Shown piece after piece: positions 39,323 through 48,067 of a stretch of 64,000 bases of DNA. Below the pieces are notes generated by a model. The model did no database searches. It was not told where the DNA came from and worked only from the letters and a program-made list of their open reading frames with translations. Source of the stretch: Amycolatopsis iheyensis (GTDB lineage Bacteria; Actinomycetota; Actinomycetes; Mycobacteriales; Pseudonocardiaceae). Position 1 is the stretch's first letter, and each line of letters starts with the position of its first letter. Position numbers and translations under genes: made by a program. Where the stretch lies: positions 1 through 64,000 of the forward strand of contig NZ_JAMXQV010000017.1 in NCBI RefSeq assembly GCF_024703995.1, in the 5' to 3' direction.

Positions 39323-40819
39323 TCACCGCTTGCCGTGCAGGATGGTCACCAGCTTGGCCACCAAGGCGTCCGTCGACTCCTTGCGGCTGAACGACGTCAA
39401 CGTCAACGGCGCCGTGAACCGCTGCCGGGCGATCGCCTTCGTGCGCGCGAACTCGCGCAACCCCTCCGGCCCGTGGATCCGCCCGAAGCCCGAATCACCC
39501 ACGCCGCCGAAGGGCAGCGAAGCGATGCCCGCGAACGACAGCGGTGCGTTGATCGCCGTCATGCCCGTGCGCAGCTTCTCCGCCAGCTCCACGCCGCGGG
39601 ACTTCGAAAACACCGTCGAACCCAAGCCGTACTTCGTGTTGTTCGCGTGCTCCACCGCTTCGTCCATGTCGCGGACCTTCGCGATCGTCACCGTCGGGCC
39701 GAACGTCTCCTCCATCACCGCCTCCGAGTCCTCCGGGACGTGGACCAGCACCGTCGGCTGCGCGTAGCGGTCGCCCACCGCGTCCTCGCCGCCCAGGACC
39801 GCTTCGCCTCCTCGGGCCAGTGCGTCCTGGATGTGGCGCTTGATCACGCCCAGCTGCGAAGGCATCGTCACCGGGCCGTACTGCGCCGCCTCGTCGGAGC
39901 CCGCGCGCACGTCCTTCGACTTCTCCACCACCTTCGCGACGAACTCGTCGTGGACCTTCTCGTGGACGTACACGCGCTCGACGCCGATGCACGTCTGGCC
40001 CGAGTTGGAGAACGCGCCCCAGACCGTGGCGTCCGCCGCCGCGTCCAGGTCGGCGTCCGCGTCGACCAGCACCGGGTCCTTGCCGCCCGCCTCGATGACG
40101 ACCGGCGTGAGCGTCTCGGCGGCCGCGGCCATGATGCGCTTGCCCGTCGCCGTCGAGCCGGTGAACGCGATCTTGTCGACACCCGCCCCCACCAGCGCCG
40201 CGCCCGTCTCGCCGAAGCCGGTGATCAGCTGCAGCACCGGCTGCTCCGGCACGATCTCGGCGAACGCGTCGACCAGCCACTTCCCGACGCCCGGCGTGTA
40301 CTCGCTGGGCTTGAACACCACCGCGTTGCCCGCCGCGAGCGCGTACGCGATCGAGCCCAGCGGCGTGAACACCGGGTAGTTCCACGGGCCGATCACGCCG
40401 ACCACGCCCAGCGGCTGGTACTCGACGGTCGCCGCCTGGTTGGACATCAGCAGGCCGGCGGAGCGCTTCTGCTTGCCGAGGATCTTCTTCGCGTGCTTGC
40501 CCGCCCACGCGATGTGCTCGATGGCCAGGATGCTCTCGAGCTGCGCGTCGGCGATCGGCTTGCCGGTCTCGTCGCGGACGACCTGGCACAGCTGCGGCAG
40601 CCGCCGCGTCAGCACGCCCTTCCAGCTCCGCAGCCGCTCGGCGCGCCCCGCGAAGCCGAGGCCGGCCCACCACTTCGCCGCGGCACGGGCCCGCTCGACG
40701 GCGGCCCGCACGTCTTCGGCGGTGTGCACGGGGTAGGTTCCGACCACCTCGTCGGTCGCCGGGCTCAGCGAGTCGAAGGTCTCGCCGACCGACGTCGGCT
40801 TCGGCTGGACGGCAGTCAT
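39323..40819 (-). CDS. Aldehyde dehydrogenase, succinate-semialdehyde dehydrogenase-like
   Basis: NAD(P)-dependent oxidation of an aldehyde to the acid. The 498-residue ALDH has GVVGVIGPWNYPVFTPLGSI, FTGSTATGKRIMAAA for the cofactor, the general-base Glu in VIEAGGKDP, and the catalytic Cys in SNSGQTCIGVERVYV. It is closest in appearance to mycobacterial GabD2-type succinate-semialdehyde dehydrogenases; other aldehydes remain possible. ATG 40819. It is convergent with purQ across the 3'-end element. Confidence 0.88.
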   Translation of the reverse strand: MTAVQPKPTSVGETFDSLSPATDEVVGTYPVHTAEDVRAAVERARAAAKWWAGLGFAGRAERLRSWKGVLTRRLPQLCQVVRDETGKPIADAQLESILAIEHIAWAGKHAKKILGKQKRSAGLLMSNQAATVEYQPLGVVGVIGPWNYPVFTPLGSIAYALAAGNAVVFKPSEYTPGVGKWLVDAFAEIVPEQPVLQLITGFGETGAALVGAGVDKIAFTGSTATGKRIMAAAAETLTPVVIEAGGKDPVLVDADADLDAAADATVWGAFSNSGQTCIGVERVYVHEKVHDEFVAKVVEKSKDVRAGSDEAAQYGPVTMPSQLGVIKRHIQDALARGGEAVLGGEDAVGDRYAQPTVLVHVPEDSEAVMEETFGPTVTIAKVRDMDEAVEHANNTKYGLGSTVFSKSRGVELAEKLRTGMTAINAPLSFAGIASLPFGGVGDSGFGRIHGPEGLREFARTKAIARQRFTAPLTLTSFSRKESTDALVAKLVTILHGKR

Positions 40820-40853
40820 CGGCGTCTCCCTGGAGGTCGCGGGTCAGCCCAGG

Positions 40854-41999
40854 TTACGACGTTACTGACACCGTGCCAATAGCTCGTGCGGGCTTCCGCA
40901 CCAGCATTGCACCGGCGACCGCCGCGGCAAAGGCGCCGAACAACGGCGGGAGCCACAACGGCAGCACGCCGACCGCCAGCGAACCCAGCCCGAAGCCGCA
41001 CGACTGCACGGTGAAGCTCAACGAGAACCCCGCCGACCTGCGGTTCTTCGGCAGCAGCCGTTGCAGGTTGACCGACGTCGCCGCGACCAGCGGCCCGCCG
41101 CACACGCCGATCACCGCCACCGACGCGAGCAGGCCCGGCCAGCCGAAGTCCGCGGCCAGGACGATCCCACCCACGACGAACCCGGTCAGGAACAGCCGCG
41201 GGTCGCCGACCTTCCCGCGCCACGCGTAGAGCGCGCCTCCCACGAGACTCGCCCCGCACAGCACGGCGATCACGACCGGAGCGACCGTCGCCGGCGCGCC
41301 GAGGCGCTGGACCAGCGGCAACGGCGCCACCTCGATCGTCGACGTCAGCAGTCCGACGGTGAAGGCGCAGCACAGCCACGGCAGGTAGGTGCCGAGCCCG
41401 GCGGACAGGCCGTCCGGCTCGGCTTCCACCTGGTCGGGCGAAGCCGTGCGACGCGGGACGAGCACCGCGGCGGCCACGCAGGCGGCGGCCATCGCGGCCA
41501 GCGGCACGAGCGAACCCGCCAGGTCGAGCAACGCGACCAGCGCCGGACCGCCGACGAGCACGCTTTCGAGGAGCATCCCGTCGACGGAGATCGCCCGGGG
41601 CAGCAGCTCGTCGTCGACCGTGTCCGCGAGCAGGGTCCGGAACCCGCCCGACAGCGCCCCGCCCGGGATGCCGGGCAGCAGGACCGCCGCGAACAGCAAG
41701 GCGGCCGGCGCCTTCGCCGCGGCGGCCGCGGCCAGTACGACGAACCCGGCGCCGGTGAGCAGCAACAGCACCGGCAGGCCACGCGACGGACCGACGCGGT
41801 CGAGCAGCCGGCCCATCGGCACCGCGCACACCATCTCGGTGGCGACGAGGACCGACATCAGCACGCCGCCGAGCCGGTACGACCCGGTCGTGGCCGTCGT
41901 GAGCAGCGTGAACGCGAGGGGCGCCATGGTCGAGGGCAACCGGGCGAACTGGACGCCCGCCGACCAGCGCCAGTAGGCGCGATGGGTGAACAACGACAT
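40854..41999 (-). CDS. MFS transporter
   Basis: A 381-residue permease with about 11-12 hydrophobic helices. It is short for MFS and has a weak motif A (AVPMGRLLDRVGPSRGLPV), so it belongs to a divergent family of sugar or drug exporters. ATG 41999 is preferred to 42035 because it starts the first helix (MSLFTHRAYWRWSAGVQ). It is divergent from a DUF5937/ArsR regulator 61 bases away, which probably controls it. Confidence 0.8.
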   Translation of the reverse strand: MSLFTHRAYWRWSAGVQFARLPSTMAPLAFTLLTTATTGSYRLGGVLMSVLVATEMVCAVPMGRLLDRVGPSRGLPVLLLLTGAGFVVLAAAAAAKAPAALLFAAVLLPGIPGGALSGGFRTLLADTVDDELLPRAISVDGMLLESVLVGGPALVALLDLAGSLVPLAAMAAACVAAAVLVPRRTASPDQVEAEPDGLSAGLGTYLPWLCCAFTVGLLTSTIEVAPLPLVQRLGAPATVAPVVIAVLCGASLVGGALYAWRGKVGDPRLFLTGFVVGGIVLAADFGWPGLLASVAVIGVCGGPLVAATSVNLQRLLPKNRRSAGFSLSFTVQSCGFGLGSLAVGVLPLWLPPLFGAFAAAVAGAMLVRKPARAIGTVSVTS

Positions 42000-42037
42000 G
42001 CGGAGACCGTCTCTCGACCACGTTCTGCGGCACACTT

Positions 42038-42059
42038 ATTCGGGTGAGAGCGAATCACC
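42038..42059. promoter_or_regulatory. Overlapping dyads between MFS and ArsR genes
   Basis: ATTCG-N8-CGAAT (42038-42055) interlocks with GGTGA-N7-TCACC (42043-42059), directly before the ArsR ATG at 42061. Short inverted repeats in a divergent promoter suggest an autoregulatory operator; evidence is limited to symmetry and position. Confidence 0.35.
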
Positions 42060-42060
42060 G

Positions 42061-42999
42061 ATGATCGAGCTGGCCCTGAGCGCGGCCGGCGCGCAACGCG
42101 TCCGGTTCGCGATTTCGCCACTGGAGGAGGTCCTGGGCGCCGTCCAGACGCGGCTCGGCATCCGCGGGCACCCAGCGAACCTGCCGTGGGCGTCGACCGC
42201 GCCCGACGTCGACGTGCCCGAGCTGGCCGCCGTGCTGAGCGCACGGCACTACATCACCGAGTTCCTCAGCCCGCCGCCCGACGGCCCGGAGACGACCGCG
42301 GAGGCCCAGCTGCGCGCCGTGCGTGCGACGCCGCCGGCCCAGGTGGCGCTGGAGCTGGCGATGGTCGACGCCGACCTGTCCGGCCTGCCGCGCGACCCGG
42401 CGACCGCGCGTGACCTGCTCGCCGACCAGCTCGAGACGGTCTGGCACGCGCTGCTCGCGCCGGAATGGCCACGCCTGCGCGAGCTGCTGGCGGCGGACAT
42501 CGCCTTCCGGACCCGGCAGCTGGGTTCCGGCGGCCTGGCTTCGATGCTCGCGGAGCTCCACCCGCGCGTCCGGCTGACCGGGACGTCGGTGCTCGTGGAC
42601 GTCCAGGCGCGGGAACGGCTCGAGATCGACTCGCGCGGGCTGCTCCTGATCCCGGCGGTGTTCGCCTGGCCGGGGGTCGGCGTGGTGACGGTGCCGCCGT
42701 GGCAGATCTCGCTGCTCTACCCGGCGCGCGGCGTCGCCTCGCTGTGGCTGCCTTCGGCCGCGCCGTCGCACCCGGTGGCGGAGGTCCTCGGCCGGACGCG
42801 GGCGCTGCTGCTGGCCACGCTCGACCACCCGGCGGCGACCACCGAGCTGGCCCGCCGCCACGCACTGGCGCCGGCCACGGTTTCCGCGCACCTCAAGGCG
42901 TTGCTCGGCGCCGGGCTGCTGGTGTCGGAACGGCGGGGGCACCGGGTGCTGTACCGGCGAACGGAGCTCGGCGACGCGCTGCTGACCGGCAAACTGTGA
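42061..42999 (+). CDS. ArsR-type transcriptional regulator with DUF5937-like N-terminal domain
   Basis: A 312-residue regulator. The N-terminal 230 residues form the large effector domain typical of DUF5937 (MIELALSAAGAQRVRFAISP, LPWASTAPDVDVPELAAVLS). A C-terminal ArsR-like winged helix-turn-helix follows (RTRALLLATLDHPAATTELA, ATVSAHLKALLGAGLLVSER). Metal-binding Cys residues of classic ArsR are absent. ATG 42061 is next to the dyads. It probably represses the divergent MFS gene. Confidence 0.82.
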   Translation: MIELALSAAGAQRVRFAISPLEEVLGAVQTRLGIRGHPANLPWASTAPDVDVPELAAVLSARHYITEFLSPPPDGPETTAEAQLRAVRATPPAQVALELAMVDADLSGLPRDPATARDLLADQLETVWHALLAPEWPRLRELLAADIAFRTRQLGSGGLASMLAELHPRVRLTGTSVLVDVQARERLEIDSRGLLLIPAVFAWPGVGVVTVPPWQISLLYPARGVASLWLPSAAPSHPVAEVLGRTRALLLATLDHPAATTELARRHALAPATVSAHLKALLGAGLLVSERRGHRVLYRRTELGDALLTGKL

Positions 43000-43001
43000 C
43001 G

Positions 43002-43772
43002 ATGGACAGAACGGTGGCCTGGGAAGGCTTCTACAACACCAGGGACCTCGGTGGCCTGCCGACGCGCTCGGGCCGCACGACGCGCCGCGGCGCGTTCTTC
43101 AGGGCCGGTGACCTGCGGTTCGTGACCGGCACGGGCTGGGCACAGGCGCGGGAGGCCGGCGTCCGGACCGTCATCGACCTGCGCAACCCCGACGAAATCC
43201 GGCCGGCGGCGGACGGCCCGACGGCGCTGGCGGGCTCCGCGCGGTTCGCCGTCGCGAGCGCCCCGGCCACCCCGGCGGGCATTGACCGCGTCGAGGTTCC
43301 CCTCGACGACATCGACGACCTCGAGTTCTGGCGGTACGTCAACCGCGAGCGGCTGAACGGCACCCCGCTCTACTACCGCGTCTTCCTCGAACGGAAGGCG
43401 CGACGCTGCGCCGCCGTCGTCGAAACGGTCGCCCGGGCCGCGCCCGGGGGCGTCCTCTTCCACTGCGGTGCCGGGCGCGATCGGACCGGTCTCGTCGCGC
43501 TCCTGCTGCTGGCGCTGGCCGGCGTCGGCCCCGACGCCATCGCCGCGGACTACGACCTGTCCGCCGAGGCCGTGAAACCGCTCTTCGCCGCGATGGGCGC
43601 CGAAGACCAAGGGCCGGCCATCGAGGCGGTCCTCGCCGCGCGGGGCACGACGACCGCGGCCGCCATCCGGGACACGCTCGACGGTTTCGACGTCGAGCGG
43701 TACCTCCTCGACGCGGGGGTCGCCCGCGGCGACCTCGACGACATCCGGCACCGGCTGACCGACCAGGACTAG
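43002..43772 (+). CDS. Tyrosine-protein phosphatase (PtpB-like, DSP/Y_phosphatase3)
   Basis: A 256-residue phosphatase with the active-site loop HCGAGRDRTG (nucleophile Cys155, Arg161 in the CX5R motif) and the N-terminal NTRDLGGLPTRSG block characteristic of PtpB-type dual-specificity phosphatases. It dephosphorylates phosphotyrosine or phosphoinositides in the family. No signal peptide. ATG 43002, two bases after the ArsR stop, so probably in the same transcript. Confidence 0.88.
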   Translation: MDRTVAWEGFYNTRDLGGLPTRSGRTTRRGAFFRAGDLRFVTGTGWAQAREAGVRTVIDLRNPDEIRPAADGPTALAGSARFAVASAPATPAGIDRVEVPLDDIDDLEFWRYVNRERLNGTPLYYRVFLERKARRCAAVVETVARAAPGGVLFHCGAGRDRTGLVALLLLALAGVGPDAIAADYDLSAEAVKPLFAAMGAEDQGPAIEAVLAARGTTTAAAIRDTLDGFDVERYLLDAGVARGDLDDIRHRLTDQD

Positions 43773-43807
43773 GCTGGAAAACGACCACGCGTGAAGGAGA
43801 AACACCG

Positions 43808-44443
43808 ATGCGTATCGTCCATTTCGGACACGCCTGCCTGTTGCTCGAGACCGGCTCCGAGCGGATCCTGATCGATCCCGGCGCCTTCTCCACCGGCTTC
43901 GAGGGCGAGCGGGAGCTTTCCGCCGTGCTCGTCACGCACCAGCACTTCGACCACCTGGACGTCGAGCGGCTGCCCAAGGTCCTCGAGGCCAACCCGGACG
44001 CCAAGCTGATCGTCGACCCCGGGTCGGCGCCCGAGGTCGAGAAGCTGGGGCTGCCCTTCGACGTCGCCAACGTCGGGGACGCCTTCGCCGTCGGGGACAC
44101 CTCCGTCAAGGCCGTCGGCGGGGAGCACGCCGTCATCCACGCCGACATTCCCGTGATCCCCAACATCGGGTACGTCTTCGACGACGGCGCCTTCTTCCAC
44201 CCCGGCGACTCGTTCTTCGTGCCGGAGCAGCGGATCGACGTGCTCGGCCTGCCCACCGGCGCGCCGTGGCTCAAGGCCGGCGAGGCCGTCGACTACCTGC
44301 GGGCCGTCGCGCCGCGGGTTGCCGTGCCGATCCACGAAGCCGTGCTCGCCAACCCCGCGCTGCACTACGGCCTGTTCGGGAACCTCGCGCCCGAAGGCAC
44401 CGAGGTCAAGGTGCTCGATCGGGCCGAACCGGCGAAGTTCTAG
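43808..44443 (+). CDS. Metallo-beta-lactamase-fold hydrolase
   Basis: A 211-residue MBL-fold protein. The di-metal motif THQHFDHLD (His44, His46, Asp48, His49) follows a RILIDPGAF strand. Later His ligands are in GGEHAVIH and the PIHEAVL end. It resembles the UlaG/L-ascorbate lactonase-like group; the substrate is unknown. AAGGAG precedes ATG 43808. Its 3' end overlaps the convergent TetR gene by 38 bases. Confidence 0.85.
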   Translation: MRIVHFGHACLLLETGSERILIDPGAFSTGFEGERELSAVLVTHQHFDHLDVERLPKVLEANPDAKLIVDPGSAPEVEKLGLPFDVANVGDAFAVGDTSVKAVGGEHAVIHADIPVIPNIGYVFDDGAFFHPGDSFFVPEQRIDVLGLPTGAPWLKAGEAVDYLRAVAPRVAVPIHEAVLANPALHYGLFGNLAPEGTEVKVLDRAEPAKF

Positions 44444-45170
44444 CCACCCACGCTTCGACGCCGTCCAGGAAGCGGTCGACGCCGAAGCCGAGTTCGGCGG
44501 GGAGCGCGTCTTCGGCGGCGCGCTCGTACCCGGACTCGCCCGCGGCTTCGGCCGCGTGCAACGCCGTCAGCGCGGGGTAGCGCGCCGGATCGAGCATCCC
44601 GTCCAGCGCCCGCGCCAGCTCGGCGTCGTCCTGGCGGCCGGCCAGGTCCAAGCTGATCTGCGCCGTGCCGCGCACGACCGCGGTCAGGTGCAACGCCGCC
44701 GCGCGTGCTTCGCCGCCTGCCAGGCCGGCCGCCAGCAGCGGCCGCAGCAGGCGGTCGAGCCAGGCGAGCTGGTGGGGGCCGACCGGCGCGTGGTCCAGCG
44801 GGACGCGCAGGATCCACGGCCGGGCCCGGAAACCGTCCCACAGCGCGCCCGCCCACTGGCGGACCGCCCGCCGGAAGTCGCCGTCGAGCTCCGGCGGCTG
44901 CCCGGCGCCGACGTCGGCCGCCACCTCCAGCAGCAGGTCCTTGCTCGGGATGTGCTTGTAGATCGCCATCGTCGAGTAGCCGAGCTCGGCGGCGATCCGC
45001 TGCATCGACAGCGCCTCCAGGCCGTCCGCGTCCGCGATCCGGACGGCGGCGTCGGCGATCCGCGCGACGTTGAGCTGCGCCCGCGGCCCCCGCCGGCCCC
45101 GCGAGCTCCCCTCCCACAGCAGCGTGAGGCTGCGGCGCACGTCGGCGCCCTTGCTGTCTTGCGTCGGCAT
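44406..45170 (-). CDS. TetR-family regulator (TetR_C-1-like)
   Basis: A 254-residue repressor. The N-terminal helix-turn-helix reads ADADGLEALSMQRIAAELGY, then STMAIYKHIPSKDLLLEVAA. The C-terminal ligand domain is helical. ATG 45170. It is divergent from a DUF2306 membrane protein 40 bases away, with repeats in between that extend into the neighbouring start codon, so it probably represses that gene. The very long convergent overlap with the MBL gene is unusual. Confidence 0.85.
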   Translation of the reverse strand: MPTQDSKGADVRRSLTLLWEGSSRGRRGPRAQLNVARIADAAVRIADADGLEALSMQRIAAELGYSTMAIYKHIPSKDLLLEVAADVGAGQPPELDGDFRRAVRQWAGALWDGFRARPWILRVPLDHAPVGPHQLAWLDRLLRPLLAAGLAGGEARAAALHLTAVVRGTAQISLDLAGRQDDAELARALDGMLDPARYPALTALHAAEAAGESGYERAAEDALPAELGFGVDRFLDGVEAWVARTSPVRPDRAP

Positions 45171-45190
45171 ACGCCCATCCTAAAACCGTT

Positions 45191-45221
45191 TATGTCGTAC
45201 ACTCAGGCGTATGTCATACAC
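45191..45221. promoter_or_regulatory. Direct repeats / dyad in the TetR-DUF2306 intergenic region
   Basis: TATGTCGTACAC (45191-45202) is repeated as TATGTCATACAC (45210-45221), 19 bases apart. The second copy includes the odd palindrome GTATG-T-CATAC (45209-45219), which overlaps the DUF2306 ATG at 45211. Repressor binding here would cover the start codon. Confidence 0.5.
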
Positions 45222-45918
45222 CGTTTCGTTCTGGCGCCGTCCGTGGATCGTCCCGCTGCTGATGGTGGTCGTGGCGTTCCTGGCCTTCTCCGTCCCGCCG
45301 TACCTGACGTTCGACCCGGCCCAATCCCGTCTGAGACCGCCCGAAGGCAACGCCGTCTACTACCCGCTGCTCGTCGGGCACGTCCTGTTCGGCACCGTCG
45401 CGATGGTGACGGCGTGCTTCCAGATCTGGCCCGCCTTCCGCGCCCGCCACCCGCGCGGGCACCGGATCACCGGGCGGATCTACGTCTTCGCCGGGGCGCT
45501 GCCGGCCGGCCTGCTCGGGCTGTACATCGGCTGGCACACCGCGGCGGGCCCGTCGGTGCGGGTGGCCAACCTCGTGGGCTCGGCCCTGTGGCTCGCCGTC
45601 ACGGTGACCGGCCTGTGGCTGGCCCGCAAGCGCCGGTTCGGCGAACACCGCCGGTGGATGTCCCGCAGTTTCGCGCTCGCGATGTCGATCGTGCTGAGCC
45701 GGGTCGTCAACGTGATCACGACGATCGTGCTCATGCCCGAGCTGGACACGACTTTCCGCGGCAGCGAAGAACTCCTGCGCTACAGCGCCGCGAGCATCGG
45801 CGTCTGGCTCAGCCCGCTGCTGCTGCTCCTGCTCGCCGACTGGGTGCTGGAACGGCGGCGCAAACCCCGGAAGGTTCAGGCCGCGACCGCGCGCAGCGAG
45901 CCGTACGTGGCGCCGTAA
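45211..45918 (+). CDS. DUF2306 membrane protein
   Basis: A 235-residue integral membrane protein with about six helices. It contains the family blocks HRITGRIYVFAGALPAGLLG and EHRRWMSRSFALAMSIVLSR; the conserved His residues suggest heme or metal binding, unproven. The ATG at 45211 lies within a repeat likely bound by TetR. The end overlaps the convergent deacetylase-like gene by 43 bases. Confidence 0.82.
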   Translation: MSYTVSFWRRPWIVPLLMVVVAFLAFSVPPYLTFDPAQSRLRPPEGNAVYYPLLVGHVLFGTVAMVTACFQIWPAFRARHPRGHRITGRIYVFAGALPAGLLGLYIGWHTAAGPSVRVANLVGSALWLAVTVTGLWLARKRRFGEHRRWMSRSFALAMSIVLSRVVNVITTIVLMPELDTTFRGSEELLRYSAASIGVWLSPLLLLLLADWVLERRRKPRKVQAATARSEPYVAP

Positions 45919-46571
45919 GCGCGGTTCTCCAGCGCGACGTCGACGGCGTCGAGCAGGGCCTGGCGGAGGCCGGGGCGGGTGAGGTCCGTGGCATCCGCCC
46001 CCAGCCGGACCAGCCCGCCCCGGCGGGCCGCGCGCGCCGACGCCAGCACCAGTGCGAAGCAGCGGACGGTCTCGGTCCGCTGCGACTGGCTGGTGAACTC
46101 GTTCACGCGGGCGCGACGCACCTCGCCGGTGACCAGGTCACGCACCGCGCCGAGGTCCGCGCAGAGCCGGAAGCCGTGCTCGGCCAGCGCCTGCAGCGTG
46201 CCCTGCGACGCGATCCAGCGCGGCGGCGCGAAGCCGTCGACAGTCAGCCCGGCGTTGTCGAGAGCGGCCTTCGCGGCGATCAGCCGAAGCCGCGCCTCGT
46301 GCGCGGGCAGCGTCGCGAACTCCGCCTTCTTGCCCAGGTACACCGTGCGGTGCGTGGGCGTGACGGAGTGGTCGTAGCCGTGCAGCAGCACCGAATCACC
46401 GCGGCGGGCGCGGGTGCGCACCCACTCCGTCACCGGGCCTTCGCCGGTACGAGCGGCGTAGAGCACCGAAAGCGGCACTTTGCGGCGGTCCAGCTCGGCC
46501 GCGAGGTCGGCGCACCGGTGCAGCGTGCGCGGGGTGATTCCCGACAGCGAAACCAGCAAGCGAGCGTCCAC
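45876..46571 (-). CDS. DUF2334-like polysaccharide deacetylase-fold protein
   Basis: A 231-residue protein. It shows a LLVSLSGITPRTLHRCADLA start, GDSVLLHGYDHSVTPTHRTV with the His pair of the NodB-like metal site, and GFAPPRWIASQGTLQALAEH. This is the DUF2334 branch of the deacetylase superfamily. The catalytic Asp near the start is not obvious, so activity is uncertain. GTG 46571 is chosen; GTG 46589 would add six residues. Confidence 0.7.
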   Translation of the reverse strand: MDARLLVSLSGITPRTLHRCADLAAELDRRKVPLSVLYAARTGEGPVTEWVRTRARRGDSVLLHGYDHSVTPTHRTVYLGKKAEFATLPAHEARLRLIAAKAALDNAGLTVDGFAPPRWIASQGTLQALAEHGFRLCADLGAVRDLVTGEVRRARVNEFTSQSQRTETVRCFALVLASARAARRGGLVRLGADATDLTRPGLRQALLDAVDVALENRAYGATYGSLRAVAA

Positions 46572-46645
46572 GCCACCATTGGGACGCACGCGTCTGACCG
46601 GCCCGTGAACTGCGCAGAACGGGCGGGCGTCCGTTGCCGGAAGGC

Positions 46646-47161
46646 TCAGACGCCTTCCCGCAGGCGCTGCACCGCCACCGCGATCCGGCCCCGCAGGTCG
46701 GGATCGGCGACCTGACCGTCGGCGACGTCGGCGCGTGAGACCGGGATCCGCGCGCAGGCCTCGTCGACGATCTTCGCGCCCGCGTACGTCAGCACCTTGC
46801 GCAGCGAGTCGTGCGCGTCGCGGCCGCCGGTCGGCGCCGCCACCGACGACGCGTTGATCCACGCCACCGGCTTGCCGTAGATCTCGCCGCCGCCGACCGT
46901 CCAGTCGAGCAGGTTCTTGAACGAGCCGGGCAGGCCGCCCGCGTACTCCGGGGTGCAGATCAGGACGGCGTCGGCGGCCTTGATCGCCGCGCGCAGGGCG
47001 GCGACCGCCGGGTGCAGCGGGTCGCGGTCGTCATCCGGGTTGAAGTGCGGCAGGTCGCCGAGGCCGGTGTAAGTCGTGCTCGAGGCGAGGGTCGCGACCG
47101 TCCCCAGCACCGCCGCGTTGCCCGAGCCTGCTCGCAGGCTGCCGCAGATCAGCAGGATCAC
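46646..47161 (-). CDS. NADPH-dependent FMN reductase
   Basis: A 171-residue flavodoxin-fold reductase with LLICGSLRAGSGNAAVLG for the FMN phosphate loop and CTPEYAGGLPGSFKNLLDW, the family hallmark. GTG 47161 begins inside the unusual 3' extension of purC (131-base overlap). In an intact purC the two would be expected to share a 4-base GTGA junction, so they are likely one transcript. Confidence 0.88.
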   Translation of the reverse strand: MILLICGSLRAGSGNAAVLGTVATLASSTTYTGLGDLPHFNPDDDRDPLHPAVAALRAAIKAADAVLICTPEYAGGLPGSFKNLLDWTVGGGEIYGKPVAWINASSVAAPTGGRDAHDSLRKVLTYAGAKIVDEACARIPVSRADVADGQVADPDLRGRIAVAVQRLREGV

Positions 47162-48020
47162 GCGGCCAGTCTGCCAGGGAAAGGCCGGTGATGCGGCGGT
47201 ACGCCTCGAGGTACCGCTCGCGCGTGGCGCGCACCACGTCGGCCGGCAAGGGCGGCAGCTCGGAGACGCAGTCCCAGCCCGACGACGGGCCGACCAGCCA
47301 GTCACGAACGTGCTGCTTGTCGAAGGACGGCCGGCCCGGCCGGTGCCCGCCGGCCGGCCAGTAACGCGCCGAATCCGGCGTCAGCAGCTCGTCGGCGAGC
47401 ACGAGGTCGCCGTTCGCGCGGGTGCCGAACTCGAACTTGGTGTCGGCCAGCACCAAGCCCTGGCCGGCGGCGTGTGCGGCGCCCCGGCGGTAGAGCTCCA
47501 GCGAAGCCTCGCGAACCTGCTCCGCGAGCGGCCGGCCGAGGACCGACACGAACGTGTCGAAGTCGAGGTGCTCGTCGATCTCACCCGGCCGCGCCTTGGT
47601 GGACGGCGTGAAGATCGGCTCGGGCAGGCGCTCCCACTCGGCCAGGCCCGCCGGCAGCGGGACTCCGCACACCGATCCGGACTTGCGGTATTCGGCGTAC
47701 CCGCGACCGGCCAGGTGGCCACGGACGACGGCCTCCACCGGCAGCATCCGGAGGCGCTCGACGAGCAGCGCCCGGCCGCGGAACGCCTCCGGGATCAGGG
47801 GGCCGTCACAGGCCACGAAATGGTTCGGGAGGACGTCGGCGAGCTCGCGGAACCAGAACACGCTCATCGCCGTGAGCACCCGGCCCTTGTCCGGGACGAC
47901 GGTGGGGAACACGCGCTCGAAGGCGGAGATGCGGTCGGACGCGACGACCAGCAGGTGGTCGTCGCCCGCGGCGTAGAGGTCGCGGACCTTGCCGGTCGCG
48001 AGGGTGGGGAGGGGTGTCAC
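47031..48020 (-). CDS. purC: SAICAR synthase with abnormal C-terminal extension
   Basis: Joins aspartate to CAIR in purine synthesis. The core is normal: LATGKVRDLYAAGDDHLLVV, SDRISAFERVFPT, VRGHLAGRGYAEY and TKFEFGTR, with SFDKQHVRDW near the end. The family usually stops right after a TGxxLADWP-type end. Here ADWP runs on for about 43 Arg/Pro/Gly-rich residues antisense-free but in the wrong frame over the FMN reductase gene, stopping at 47031. One missing base near 47160-47175 would explain it. GTG 48020 is used as start; GTG 48041 is also possible. Confidence 0.88.
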   Translation of the reverse strand: MTPLPTLATGKVRDLYAAGDDHLLVVASDRISAFERVFPTVVPDKGRVLTAMSVFWFRELADVLPNHFVACDGPLIPEAFRGRALLVERLRMLPVEAVVRGHLAGRGYAEYRKSGSVCGVPLPAGLAEWERLPEPIFTPSTKARPGEIDEHLDFDTFVSVLGRPLAEQVREASLELYRRGAAHAAGQGLVLADTKFEFGTRANGDLVLADELLTPDSARYWPAGGHRPGRPSFDKQHVRDWLVGPSSGWDCVSELPPLPADVVRATRERYLEAYRRITGLSLADWPRDPADLRQPASRLGQRGGAGDGRDPRLEHDLHRPRRPAALQPG

Positions 48021-48067
48021 GGGCTGAACCCTAACGGGCACCCTCCGCCACCATGGATGATGCTGGC

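Noticed and set aside
44319..46715. 798-codon plus-strand frame
   Set aside because: It crosses the MBL, TetR and DUF2306 genes out of frame and has no recognisable protein features.
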